Source of the DNA: Alisma plantago-aquatica
Taxonomy: Eukaryota > Streptophyta > Magnoliopsida > Alismatales > Alismataceae
DNA length: 64,000 nucleotides
Assembly (NCBI GenBank): GCA_963693085.1
Contig: OY856411.1
Location: 69,491,001-69,555,000 of the forward strand
Direction of reading: 5' to 3'
Shown here: piece after piece, positions 45,831 to 57,988 of the stretch
Position numbering within the stretch: the first letter of the stretch is position 1
Layout: the number at the start of each line of letters is the position of its first letter
Notes under the pieces: model-generated
Database searches by the model: none
What the model was told of the DNA's origin: nothing
The model's input: only the letters and a program-made list of their open reading frames with translations
Program-made: the position numbers and the translations under genes

Positions 45831-47125
45831 CGCTAACATTGTACATGATATCTTAATGACTTCAAATCAGTAATATCATCTTGCTATAGCTCTCCATCCT
45901 AACTTGTTCTATTTTAATGCTTCATTGACCTTGAAATGTACCAATCTTGCTTGAAAACGATCTAGTATGACTAGTTATGTTTATATGATAAAATCATGAC
46001 AAGTACTCATTTTTGATGATCCCCATGACCCCAAATTAATTATGATCTCACCTTATATCTAATCAAAAGTGGATGTTGACCCTGCAACCAAAGTAGCCTT
46101 GGTAATGCTTGAAACTATGATGTTAATTACATACTTGGTGACATGATGGGATATGTTTGAATGCTTTGGAGACCTAGATCTTGGGAAACATCCATACAAC
46201 TCATATGATGTTTAGATTATCAATAACCCTTTGGATCTAAGACACCATGCTATATGTTTTCCTTGTGAGGTACCCTTGGAATATCTAGGATCTTACTCAA
46301 GAATGCTTAATCTTGTACTCTACACACAAGGTACACTTACTCTCTTGACCCTACTATGGTATTGGCTTATTTATATGTATGCTCGTATGAATGTTTGGCT
46401 AGTTAATTACTTGTTTGAGATACTTGTTCCCTATGACTAGTATGTTCGTTTTTCTTGATATATGTTGAACAAACCTTAAATCTAATTGGACTTGTCCATT
46501 ATGCGAACCTAGTGTACCTGTCTATATTCTTGGGGTAAGGGAACAAGGTGAAACATCTTACTTGAGATGTCAAGATAAGGCAGACCATGTCGATAAAAAG
46601 GGTTGGCTAATCTTAAGCACCCTTTCAGATCTTTTTAATGGGAAGCTGGTCAATGGACATAATATGTTGTTAAGTATAATAGAAATAAGCTTAAAACATA
46701 TTTGTATGAAATAACCTCGTGAATTGTTCTCGCTTGGTTCATTCTTCTTGCTTTATATGATGTTTCTAGCCAAGAAGGTTTTACTATACTCTTAAATAGT
46801 TTTCATATCCTTTTCATATCGTAATTAATGCTTTAGCATTAATATATTTTGTTTATTTGAATTTGTAGTTGCCAAATACAAATTCGCTGCACTCAAGACT
46901 CTAAGTTCTGAAATGAAACACCAATAGGGATACTTAATTCTAGAAATGGATACATGTCTCTTATCTCCATGTTAATATCTATTATCTCTTATCTTGTTCT
47001 TGTTTGTGATTTTATTCTTGCATATGTTATGCGATCCATTCTAGGGACGGACGTCCAGGTCCACTCACCTTTGACTTCGCAGCCATTAGGAGTGTGGACT
47101 TAGGGTAATAAACGGTTCTGTGACA
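45831..47125 (+). repeat. Element B 3' LTR, second part
   Basis: It continues the B LTR after element C, aligning with 13021-14316, and ends GGTTCTGTGACA at 47125. ACTAC at 47126-47130 would be the right TSD; its partner is outside the window. Confidence 0.88.
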
Positions 47126-48062
47126 ACTACTTTATTTACAAGATAGACCTCAAGCTCAAATCACACTCTCAACTTATTTTTTAACTCAGCCCCCCCCCCC
47201 ATCACAACTAATGTTATGTATACTTAACATCTCTTTATGTAATTTTCTGAATCAACCACTTCGAAGATGAAATATCCTGATAATGCTGAAAGTGTCACAC
47301 TCGAATGAATCTTAGGAAGACGATAGTATTTTAGGTGCTATAAATCAGGTGCAACAGCAACTTTTCATGCACCAATCCTAGGCCTCACCCGTGTTTCCGT
47401 GTGACATCTTTAAATAGGCTCTTAATAGAGAGGCGCCACGTGCATGCTAACATCTCTAGACGGAACCATAAATATTCACTGCATTGGCTGCGTTGGTTCA
47501 CCACTGCTACGATGAAGATAAAGGAAATCGTAATCATTCACTTTACTTCCTTAAAACACATGATTATACACCCTAGCAGCCTAGCTATACCATCGAGGAT
47601 CACTACATAAAATTAAACGTAGATGCAGAGAATTATGTCATTGTGAGGGTTAGGTCATCGATCCATATATCGCACGTTCAACTACCCATGTATTAATTTG
47701 GCCCCTGTCATCATCCATCTTTCGTTCTAATGGTAATCACATCTCTTCTCTTATATACTAAGTTTTCGAATATTTTGTCCTCCTCTCTAGATACCTACCA
47801 CTATCACGGGTATTGGGCCCTTTCATTGTCTTCAACCCACGTTTAGGATCATTGCATCATGCACCAAAGGCCATGACGTCATAGAAATATCTTTTATGGG
47901 ACATGCGGTGGGCATGCCGTTCTCCCAAGAAATTAGGAACTCGAATTTGATGTGTCCATCAAATTAAAGTTTAAAGTGGCTACAATAATCATAAGCAACA
48001 ATGTGAAGAGGATAAGATCCTACAAATGTGGTTATTCTAGGATTTTGTTCTGATACTACTTT
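47126..48062 (-). other. Remnant K: probable retrotransposon interior, unrecognised
   Basis: Flanking sequence into which B inserted. At 48048-48059 the minus strand reads TAGTATCAGAAC, a decayed initiator-Met primer site close to an LTR-like end (GGTTGTGACA, at 48063). This suggests the stretch is the leader or interior of an old minus-strand element. No gag or pol motif was found. A run of about ten C residues lies near 47191. Confidence 0.4.
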
Positions 48063-48903
48063 TGTCACAACCTTCTTTATAAACTAACACAACCATAGCA
48101 GAATCATTTTTCAACATTTCAGACAATGATAATACATGGAATGATATCAATAATCAAGAAAAGTCCACAAAAGTGATATCCATGACCATGGTAGTTCTCT
48201 ATTACGTGCCTTAAACAAGGGACTACAAAGTCCAAACATATATATAGTTAAACATAATAAACTTCTCATAACATGTCTTAAAGGAAAAACTAATAGCTAT
48301 CAAAAATGGAACTCTTCCAAGTAGAATCCAAGAAAGCCTTGAACTACAATTCACATTGTTGTTGCTACTCCCAACATGGTACCATCCCTATGTGAATCCA
48401 CACATATCCATTCATTCAACAAAATAATTGTAAGTGGTTGGTTTTATAAGAATATATAAGAACATAAACTGAACATTTTGCTCCAAACTAAAATTATTGA
48501 TCATAAGCATTATTAATGCCTATATGGATATGTTCTTAACTTAATTAACATACAAAAGGACACCTTCTACATTAATATGATCTGGTCTCAATGATCACAC
48601 ACAAGGCGCGTAGGCATCAATGAACACATGAAATGTGCAAGAAAGTCACTAAACACACATGAGCAAGGAGGGATCTAGGGGTTGGGGAAACTGAGGCTGA
48701 AGCCCCCTCCCAAATCCATATACATGCTTTTATACATATATAACATGAGCATATATGGTATATATAGAATATTTTCTAATTTACAATCATAAAATGGCTA
48801 GCTGGATTGGTATTAAGCTGCTATGATTAAGCAAGTTGCCCAGGTTCAAATCTCACCCTAGACATATATTTTCGAACTCATTTACTCAAACCCCCTATGT
48901 TAT
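48063..48903 (-). repeat. Remnant K: partial LTR, cut by copia element F
   Basis: It begins TGTCACAACCTTC beside the putative PBS and runs until the LTR of F at 48904. No second copy is in the window, so the LTR call rests on the terminus and PBS only. It also contains the SINE-like segment at 48790-48862. Confidence 0.35.
48790..48862 (+). other. tRNA-like (SINE-head) segment
   Basis: TAGCTGGATTGGTATTAAGC resembles a tRNA A box/D arm (TAGCTCAGTTGGTAGAGC type). About 40 nt later GGTTCAAATCTCACCC resembles the B box/T arm. Spacing suits an RNA polymerase III promoter of a tRNA-derived SINE. No acceptor stem, poly-A tail or flanking repeats were confirmed, so a decayed SINE or chance similarity are both possible. 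Confidence 0.4.
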
Positions 48904-50843
48904 TGTTGGGAAATATGACATTGGATATGACAACATAAATAAAAAAAATTACTCGCCATATTCCCCATAAATAATAAATCACGTCAACAATTATGAGATG
49001 GGAAAGAGGATTGCAAGGTTGTACCTAGTTTTGAAGCAAGTCCAATGATAATTCCCTTGTCGTAGTGTGCATCTTTCTTCAAGTCATACATGGACAACTG
49101 TCATTGTTGGCCTCCTGTTGGACACCATAGACAATGGTTGATGGCATCCTCCTAATGGGGCAAGTGCCTCTCACCTCTAGAGTAGTCCACACTGACCACC
49201 ATGAACTCCTATCGTTCTAGATGAACATGCATGAAGGAGTTGTCCCTTTAGTAAACGTGCTAGCATCAAATTGCTCTCTCATGATTGTCTCTCCCATGTT
49301 GTTCCTTTCTTTGATAGGTAGAACTTGCTTGTGCTCTCTTGGTTGCCACAACCAAAGAAGACAACAAATGTCAGAGTTTATTGTTGTGTCTAAGAAGCCC
49401 CAAGTACCTCTCTATTTATAGGAGGGTTAGGGTTTCCAATCGGTCTAGGAGTCGAAGAGATGAAATTTCATGAATTTTATAGAACCTGGGAATGTCAAAC
49501 CAGTCAGTTCACCTGTGAACTGGTCGGTTCACACATGCGATGGTAGGTTCAACACTTGAATCAGTCATTTCACTATGTTTCATATTCACAATTATTTTGG
49601 AAATTAATATCTGATTAATGCACAAAATAACATTTACATCGATCCTTGATCCAATCTCATTGATCTACCAAATGACCGATTCACAACTTGAGCAGATCGG
49701 TTCATGCACCTGAGTCGATCGGTTCACTTGCTGAACTGGTCGTTTTAGAGTGCAGATTACCAATGTTGTTTAAATTGAATACCTAATACTTATTTAACCA
49801 ATGTTAAACATCATGCATGAACAAACTCCTATCCAAGTACATTCTTATGCGTGTGACCCTATAGATCCCAAGTTATGTTGGTAGCGAATATCCACAACTA
49901 ATTTATGACATCCAAGTAATAATTGGTATATATCAGGACATCACTTCTACCCAAGTAATTTTGAAAATTGGAGAACAACTTCAACCTACAATTTGTGATT
50001 TGTGTTATAGTGATTGTATAGTTCCTTTGTCTCTTATATCCAGATTGAAATCGAGACATGAATAGTCATCATCTTCAACATTCAATCCATGTTCCTTGAA
50101 CTTTAGCAGACCATCTGAGATTTATGTGAACTCAACATCATATATTGATTCACATGTGCATGACCATGCTATTCTCAATCTCTCTTATCAAGTGGCCCAG
50201 ATATCAAAATCTTGTCGGAGGGAAAAATCCCATCTACATCACTCACAGTCATTCCCCATGTGTCATAATGCATTTGAACATCACCTTTATGGAAACTCTT
50301 ATTCAAGGTCACATTTGATGATGACAAAGTACATCAAACAACATGTGTTGAGTGTAGTGATTTCAAGTCTAAGAACCACAATCACCACCATCACTATGAG
50401 AGATGATTACGACTACCATTCTAAGGTTTCCTTGTATCACTCTCAAGATGGGTCTGTCTGATACACTGTTGGCTAACAAGTATCTATGTGTTTGATTTGG
50501 TATTTCATATCATGATTAATCAGATTCTGTCATCAAACAACACGCAATCTAGTCTTAAGTGTTGTTGTTGTCTATCATCCTTCCACAATAACAACCGACT
50601 AGGGACATAACAAGAATGCATATACCCTTAACATCCATATGATCTCATTGTTCAGGTCCTCAACCTAAAGATATAAATTATTTATTAATATCATTCTTTA
50701 AACATTTATTATGTAACATCATTATCTCATAACTGAATAAAATATAATAAATTAGAAGATTGCCTTTATTATTAATCAAATTGTTTACAAGTTATGCCAT
50801 TACAATCATCAGATGATTGGCTCTCTGGTCATACATACCAACA
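48904..50843 (-). repeat. Element F 3' LTR (1.94 kb)
   Basis: Plus-strand ends are TGTTGGGAAATATG and CATACATACCAACA. It aligns with the solo LTR at 51416-59405 apart from duplications there. It carries a minus-strand TATA box (CCTATAAATAGAGAGG, around 49411-49420) and, just beyond it, copies of the GAACYGGTCGGTTCAC motif (49498-49580 and 49670-49750). Confidence 0.9.
49411..49420 (-). promoter_or_regulatory. TATA box of element F 3' LTR
   Basis: The minus strand reads CCTATAAATAGAGAGG, a near-consensus plant TATA box, repeated at 52242-52252 and 57821-57830 in the solo LTR. Confidence 0.7.
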
Positions 50844-50861
50844 GACTCCCACTTTCACTTA
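50844..50861 (-). other. Element F polypurine tract
   Basis: AAGTGAAAGTGGGAGTC on the minus strand directly precedes the 3' LTR start TGTTGGTATG. Confidence 0.85.
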
Positions 50862-51415
50862 GAGACAATCACCCATGAACTTGATCCTAAGTGATTTAAC
50901 ATGACCATCATGCTTCTGTTGTGATAGTATTTTTGTCAAGGGGTCAAAAATATTGCTTTCGATTGGCACTCTGCAAATCTTCACATCTCCTCACTGTACA
51001 ATCTCTTGTATAAGATGGAACCACCTTTGTATGTGCTTGGAATGCTTATGTGATCTGGGTTCCTTAGCTTGTGCAATAGCTCCATTGTTTTCACAATATA
51101 GCTCAATTGCATTGCTGATGCTTGGAACCACCCCAAGTTCAAAAATGAACTTCTTGATCCATACAATTTCCTTTGCTGCATTGGATGCAAAAATATACTT
51201 CGCCTCTGTTAGAATCTACAACTTCTCTTGCTTGGAACTCTTCCAACTTACAATATCATTGTTGAGGCAAAACACAATTCTTGACTACGATCAACAATCA
51301 TCTTTGTCAGTTTGGAAGCTCGCATCCCTGTAACCTTTTACCACCAACTCTTTCTCACCATTTTAGACAAGGAACCGATCCTTAGTTCTTCTCAAGTACT
51401 TAAGGATGTTCTTCA
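50862..51415 (-). pseudogene. Element F pol, RNase H portion
   Basis: C-terminal end of a copia polyprotein, which degrades the RNA of the RNA-DNA hybrid during reverse transcription. Minus-strand frames show NMKNILKYLRRTKDRF, GYRDASFQTDKDD, AAKEIVWIKKFI, ELYCENNGAIAQAKEPRSHK and PLTKILSQQKHDGHVKSL, the last being the classic copia C-terminus next to the PPT. Several stops and at least one frame change interrupt it. The fragment starts exactly at the solo-LTR insertion. Confidence 0.85.
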
Positions 51416-51617
51416 TGTTGGGTTTTGTGGGACAGAACAGGTAGCGGAAATATTTTTTTTATCTAAGAACAAACCCATAACCAGTAGATCGCATCAACAA
51501 CTATGCAATAGGAAATATGGTTTAGCAAGATATACCTGATCCTGAGGCTTGCTCAATGACAATACCTCATAGCTAGTGTGATCTTAAACCACCTAATCTT
51601 TGACGGTGTCTGTGCAA

Positions 51618-52205
51618 CTCATGGTCTTGACCCAGACTGTGGTTGACAGTTGCCCTCTTGAGTAGCAGAAATTTCCCGCTTCTATAGATAGTCCACACAG
51701 ACCACTGGGAACTCTAGTCATCCTGAAGGATAGACTAGAAGGAGTCGTCCCCTTCTGTTGGCTTACTAGTCACTAACATACTCTCCCACCACCAGTCACT
51801 TTTCTACAGTTGTCTTTCCCTCGCTGTTCCTCCCTGGACAGATAAAACTTGCTTGGGTTCTCTAGGTTACCACAACCAGAGAGGACAACAACTTTATAGA
51901 GCAACTGATAGCTCATGGTCTTGACCCAAACTGCGGTTGACAGTTGCCCTCTTGAGTAGTAGAAATTTCCCGCTTCTATAGATAGTCTACACGGACCACT
52001 GGGAACTCTAGTCATCCTGAAGGATAGACTAGAAGGAGTCATCCCCTTCTATTGGCGTACTAGTCACTGACACACTCTCCCACCACCAGTCACTTTTCTA
52101 CAGTTGTCTTTCCCTCGTTGTTCCTCCCTGGACAGGTAGAACTTGCTTGCGCTCTCTAGGTTACCACAACCAGAGAGGACAACAACTTTGTAGAGCAACT
52201 GATGT
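51618..52205. repeat. 294-bp tandem duplication in the copia solo LTR
   Basis: Copy one is 51618-51911 and copy two 51912-52205, starting at CTCATGGTCTTGACCCA. They are closely similar. A third, partial copy lies right of G (57583 onwards). The F 3' LTR has one equivalent at about 49140-49370. Confidence 0.88.
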
Positions 52206-53790
52206 TCTGAGTTGTGTGTTCTGAGAAGCCCCATGTACCCCTCTATTTATAGTAGAGGGCAGGGTCAGGGTTCCCAGTCTATGCGGGAGAAGAAGGGTCT
52301 AGATTTTCCATGAACTGATTGTACTGCGGCAGGCAAACCGGTCATTTCATAACTAAACCGATCGTTTGGGCAGGTGAGCCGATCGGTTCACCCAGTGAAA
52401 CAGTCGTTTCTGTAACACCCCTGACCTGGATTATGACCTAACCCTAGATTTTTTTCTTAAGTAAGTTGCTTACAAACTAGTTCTTATCTTTTGAAAAGTA
52501 ATTAAGGCCCTTTGTGAAAGTTTACTTTCAAATTTGGACTCATATGCAAACCTATGTGTGCATTATATGGTAATCTAAGTGAAAAGTGCAAATTATCCAA
52601 GACAAGGGGTTATGTTGCAAATGTTACATGTTAAATGTATTCTAAGTGTTTTGTATATCATGAAAGATAATATGATGCTAAATGGTGGCTTGTGCAAAGC
52701 CTAATTCTAAGAGGAAACTTGTGAAAATAATGAAAGTGCTTAGTGCATCAATTGTGGTATAATTTGCAATATATAGAAAATGTAGGGTTAATGTGTAATT
52801 TACCATCTCTAGATTGTTTCTACTCTTATCTAGTGTTAGCTAGAGGGGAGAGAAAGAAGGACATAATATGTTTGAAGCATCTTGAAGTGTTATCACTCTT
52901 AATAATAAAGAAACCAAGAAAATGCATAAGTTGAAAGCCATGTACATGGGACATATCGAGTTGTAGACTTGGGAGAAAGTCCCTATCAGCCATAGAGCCA
53001 TGAGAAGAGACCCCTATCGGTTTGTGACTTACCCATGACGGGCAAGGCACTTCAATAAAATGTTGAAGCATCGATTTGCCTTTGCCTTGGATATGATGAA
53101 GTTGAATATAATAATAAGATAATGGAAGAAAGCTTGCCCTAGGAGACAACTCGAGAGCCGCTCCTTATTCTTTTTGCATGGAAAAATAATAGTGGCATGC
53201 ATTCAAGAGCATGTGTCAACCTTGCATGGATAGGTGGCATGAAGTACATTGGGATGATGACACCTATTACACTCTTTTCTATAAACCTCAAGTATAAATA
53301 CCTTGAACTTCATTTGTTGGCAAGATTTTCAGATCTAGAAAGTGCCCTTCCTCTTGTATCATGTGAGCAAACTCTCTTGTGTCACCCATAGTGAAGAGAA
53401 TTGAGTGGTATTGGCCAAGGAGGAGAGTTATCAGCCAAAAATGGGTTGAAGCAACCAATTAAGGTGATATCGCCCAAGGTGATTGGAGATATCGTGCGAG
53501 AACTTGGAGCCCAAGTCTTGGAGCTTGGAGAAGGCTCATCTTCAACCTTGGGACATGTGGAATGAAGCTTGAAGCTTGGAAGATCTTCAAGAGGTGGGTT
53601 ATATAACTCAAACCCTTCAATATTATTATCCTTTCTTCAATATTATTCAATTTGTTGAATATTTGCAAATTAGGATTTCCTATAATCAATTGATATAATT
53701 ATGAGTTACAATATGTAACTAGGACTATTGTCCATAGTTTTGAATAAATTGATAATCTTGAGGTTGATGATGATGACATCATCATTGGAT

Positions 53791-54690
53791 GCCCGATATG
53801 AGTTGATCATTCTTGAAGAAACCCGATATGGGTTGATGATCCTATACCCGATATGGGTAGAGACTTTTGGAAATCAATATGGGTGTCTTGCCTGATATGA
53901 AGGTAGGTTATATGAAGTTCTATGAACATAATGGAAGGTCCCCATCTATCACTTTGAATAAGACACAAGGGTAGAACAACATGTTTGCCCGATATGAGTC
54001 AAACCCTAGAAACCCGATATGCTATTGACCTTGGAAACTTGATATGCTCCTTCAATCCTTAACTTGTGATGGGATAAAAGAACAACTTGATATCCACTTT
54101 GTTATTATTTGAGTCCAAGTTCTTATCAATGGCAAGGACACGATATGAATGGTCAATATGGGAAAAGCAATGTGATGCCCGATATGATGCTCAATGCATC
54201 ACCTGACACCATGCCCAATATGCTACCCAACACCATGCCCGATATGCTACCCAACACCATGCCCGATATGCTACCCAACACCATGCTTGATATGCTGCCC
54301 AATATACTTACCCGATATGGTGAAGCTATAAGATAAACTAATATGGTAAAAACCGATATGATGCCCAACATGAGTGCACGATATGATCTCCGACATATGA
54401 CAAGTCCAATGTGAGTGCACGATATGGTAACCTTAGATAGAGCCTGATATGGAAACCCTAGAGGTAACCTGATATGATGGAAGACTAATGTGGAAGTCTA
54501 AATTGAAATGGACATGGCTAGCTAAGGAGAAGAACCAATATAATATTGTTGAGATATGGCAAAGCCATAATGGTATGCTCGATATGGTGAACCCTAATAC
54601 ACGATAAAAGGATACAATACACTCCTATACCCGATATGAGTATGTGGTTATACCACATGACCAAATTGAATACTTGACAAGACGATATAG
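53791..54690. repeat. CCCGATATG motif array in solo LTR G
   Basis: About two dozen copies of CCCGATATG and one-base variants (CCTGATATG, CACGATATG, CCCAATATG) at irregular spacing, mostly in one orientation, plus an isolated copy at about 55030. It begins straight after GATGATGATGACATCATCA, exactly where A and E have the AAACGGTCT array. Within it, 54211-54300 is a 24-bp tandem of ATGCCCGATATGCTACCC plus AACACC (about four units). Confidence 0.9.
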
Positions 54691-54694
54691 GCAT

Positions 54695-57480
54695 GTCCTA
54701 AATTATTAAGATTGACTAAGTGATGAATATGATTAATGTAATAGTGAGACACAATGAGCCTAACTTATTTGATATTGATAAGGTTGTAGACCTTAAAGAT
54801 ATGAACTAAGGAATTTACATCCTAGTAAGGATGAGAGAGAAACTAAGACTTGGAAGATGAGTATGTATTTAGCATACCTTAACTCAAAATGACTACATGA
54901 TTTGATGATAAGGGATATGCCCTAAGCCCAGTGTGATGGTGTGATTTCTCCACAAAATGAAATAATTATTTGTTATGATGATATATGCATTCTCAAGCAT
55001 AATAACATAAGTATTATTGATCATGCTACCCGATATGGTAGGCATGCTCTAATCCATTAAAAATGTCTAAGTGATGTATGCTGTGTGATTAGTATTGAGT
55101 TATAATGAGATTAATATAAATTAATGATGTTAAGGTAACAAACCTTAAGAGGTAAATTAAATAAGATGCAATCAATATCCCATTAAGGATAAGAGAGAAA
55201 GACTTTAACATGGGTGGTAAATATGTGGGGAAGCATGTGCTGATGCTCCTATGATGAGTGGAGTATGAATTAGGGTTTGATTCTAGACATTATGATCTTG
55301 AATCCCTAATTGGTAATAAAAGAGAAATCCAACCCTAATGAGGGGTGATGATATGTTTGTACAATTATAATCAGTTAAATTGAGACGATCCTAACCCTAA
55401 TAATGAGAGGGATGTACTTTCTTATATCACAAAGAGATGATGTAGATAATCCTAACCCTAAGCATGGGTGGAATGTACTTCTCACTAAGATTGAACAATG
55501 ATATTATAAGAAGTCTTTCATCCTAAAGCGTACACTATCCCTAAATCATGAAATGATGAATATCACAAGATATGAGCTAAGACGTCCTATATTGATATAC
55601 TTAGATGAGTTCTTGTAAGCTGTGTGGAATACCTGTATAACAAGTAGTCCAATGTCTTAAAGGATAAGTTGTTGCCTAGAATGAGGTGACGAGATGTTTT
55701 ATGAACTATGTGAGCTATGTGAAATTCTTATACAGTAAGTAAAGAAGAATACCTGGATCAGAGAACCTAGAGATATTAGTTACTTGTTACAGAGGTGTTA
55801 ATACTATATGGGGGTCTAGGGGTTTGAATACCTAGACCCAGTAATCATGATGATAATGAAATCTTGAAATCTTTAATCGATTAAATATAACCTTAATTCT
55901 TTAGAGATGATATGTTTCTTAATATTCTCATAGATATGTGTTTGAAGTAGTTGAATAAAAGATATAATAATCCTGCATTTAACTTAGGACAACAAGCATG
56001 ACCAAGAAAGAGTTATGTTGCTATGTGATACAGATTCAATAAGTTAGGTGGATTATGTGAATAAATATACAGGTCTGATAACTTAGAGATGATGATCATA
56101 TGCTAAGTGGTGACTAAGTGGTGTCAGTACTCAATTATGAGTTAAAGGTTGAATACCTAAGTATAATGATGATAAGTGAATGAAATTTCTAAGTGATCTA
56201 TGTGACTCAGTGAATATGAAAGTATCTAATAGAATTATGCTTTTTCTTTGTAGCATTCATTATATTCTTTCCTGTAGTTTGGTTGATGTTAAAAGATACA
56301 GTAATACACTTAATCAAGCAAGATGAATATTATCATGTAGTTGCCCAGACCATAGACCCATTCAATGTCAGCATTTGCTGAATGGCGAAACAAGTTTTTA
56401 CTCGGAATGCATATTTTTGAATATGTGATATTATATGGGCTCAGTAAGGGTGCTCAGTGGACTCCCTAAATACATCAGGTTGCTCATTGTACTTCCTGAT
56501 AAAAATCATAACAGGATCACTCAATGGTCATTCTGATAATCTGGGAAAGTTAAGTGGTCTTCTCCCGAAGGGAGTGCATGCCACGACAGTAACTCTATAG
56601 CAAGGATGTCGCTACACCCCGTCATAGTTAATTGCAAAAGACACAAGATGTCATGCTAAGCCTAAGTGTTCTCATGTTGATCGAGAAAGGAAAGTTCTTA
56701 ACAGTCGGCTATGCCATTGACCTTGTATGGTACCGATTTCGACTTACTAGTGGTCGGTGGGAGTATGAGTGGTATATCTCATCTCCTCTGGGTATAAGTA
56801 TGAATGTGAACATGTAATCAGCCGCATGGTATATTTGTTTAAGGACCAAATACAGAAACATTGGTTGATTCCTTATTACTTTTATACATCTTGTTAGATA
56901 GATGTTATACATGTTCTTCATATTCCTTTTCAAGCAAAAGATGAATTATATATATGTATAAATACCCTTGCTTGGTACTTGAAGATATATCTGTCAAACA
57001 AATAGAATACCCACAGTTCAATTTTTATTATTTTTTGTGATATTAATATTGCTGGTAGAGAGTTATATCTCTCACTGGGACAATAGTCTCAACCCGTGGG
57101 ATCCACAAAAATTTAGATGGTCGTGAACGAGGGACTAGGAACCGAGCTACAGAAGAAGGATCGTGTCAGCAAGAACAATAGTAGTATCTTCAGGTTGAGC
57201 ACACTGTCTTTCAGGGTTTTGTAGGTAGATGTCCATGTGTCATCTTTGTACTCTCAGGTCCTTGGGAGATAGTTCTTAGTGGTTTTCACGAATGATTTGA
57301 GATTTTAGTTTGATTATCTTGAGGATTTTATAATGTTGTTGTATATATATATATCAGAGTAAAGCATATGATACTTGTTACCCTCAAGAAGAGACGACAT
57401 ACCGACTGTATGACATGAACTGTGTGTATGTAAAGCTTTGGCCCTTGGTGTAAAAATTTACTAGACATGAATCTATGTGC
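54695..57480. other. Remainder of solo LTR G (non-coding)
   Basis: AT-rich LTR sequence with scattered AACCCTAA telomere-like words at about 55320-55460. No minisatellite like that of A and E, and no credible coding frame. Confidence 0.6.
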
Positions 57481-57582
57481 AAAATGGTTTTAATTTCTAG
57501 TGGTTTTTTTTAATTCTGTTAATTGTGATAATTCCACATTTTTACTGGTGATGGCTTGATTTGTAATTTACCGGACCCTTCT

Positions 57583-57988
57583 ACTCTAGTCGTCCTGAAG
57601 GACAGACTAGAAGGAGTCATCCCCTTCTGTCGGCGTACTAGTCACCGACACACTCTCCCACCACCACTCACTTTTCTGCAGTTGTCTTTCCCTCACCGTT
57701 CCTCCCTAGACGGGTAGAACTTGCTTGAGCTCTCTTGGTTACCCTAACCAGAGAGGACAACGAATTTGCAGAGCAACTGATGTTTTGAGTTGTGTGTTCT
57801 GAGAAGCCCCATGTACTTCTCTATTTATAGTAGAGAGAAGGGTCAGGGTTCCCAATCTGTGTAGGAGTAGAAGGGTCTGGATTTTCAACAAACTGATTGT
57901 ACTGCAACAAGTGAATTGATCATTTCATAACTAAACCAGTCATTTGGGAAGGTGAGACGATCATTTCACCTAGTGAACCAGTCATTTC
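57583..57988. repeat. Copia LTR segment duplicated on both sides of G
   Basis: It matches 52005-52410, the sequence immediately left of G, including the TATA box at 57821-57830. A simple insertion would duplicate only 5 bp, so this overlap needs recombination or a prior tandem copy. Confidence 0.85.

Larger units (their letters stand above)
12225..47125 (+). mobile_element. Element B: large non-coding LTR retrotransposon, host of A, C and D
   Basis: B is reconstructed from matching pieces: 5' LTR remainder 12225-14316, interior 14317-16278 and 35175-35288, and 3' LTR 35289-37220 plus 45831-47125. The two LTRs align across the A, C and D insertions. A PBS (TGGTATCATAGCC) and a PPT (AAGGTGGGGAGGA) sit at the expected places. 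Without insertions the interior is only about 2.1 kb with no gag or pol motif, so B is a LARD-like non-autonomous element. The missing 5' part of its left LTR should lie beyond element A, outside the window. Confidence 0.87.
52411..57572 (+). mobile_element. Element G: solo LTR related to families A and E
   Basis: It begins TGTAACACCCCTGACCTGG and runs 5.16 kb, the length of the A LTR. It aligns with E at the start, at about 53590-53780 and at the end (GCAAAATGGTTTTAATTT at about 57480). The right terminus is eroded (TTTACC instead of CA) and no TSD is found; the flanking copia sequence overlaps by about 405 bp on the two sides. No interior is present. A TATA-like TATAAATA lies at 53293-53300. 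Confidence 0.82.

Noticed and set aside
50953..51333. 126-codon plus-strand frame
   Set aside because: Antisense to the copia RNase H remnant.
54109..54336. MPDMLPNT-type repetitive frame in G
   Set aside because: The 24-bp tandem unit is divisible by three, so an open frame is automatic; it is part of the CCCGATATG array.
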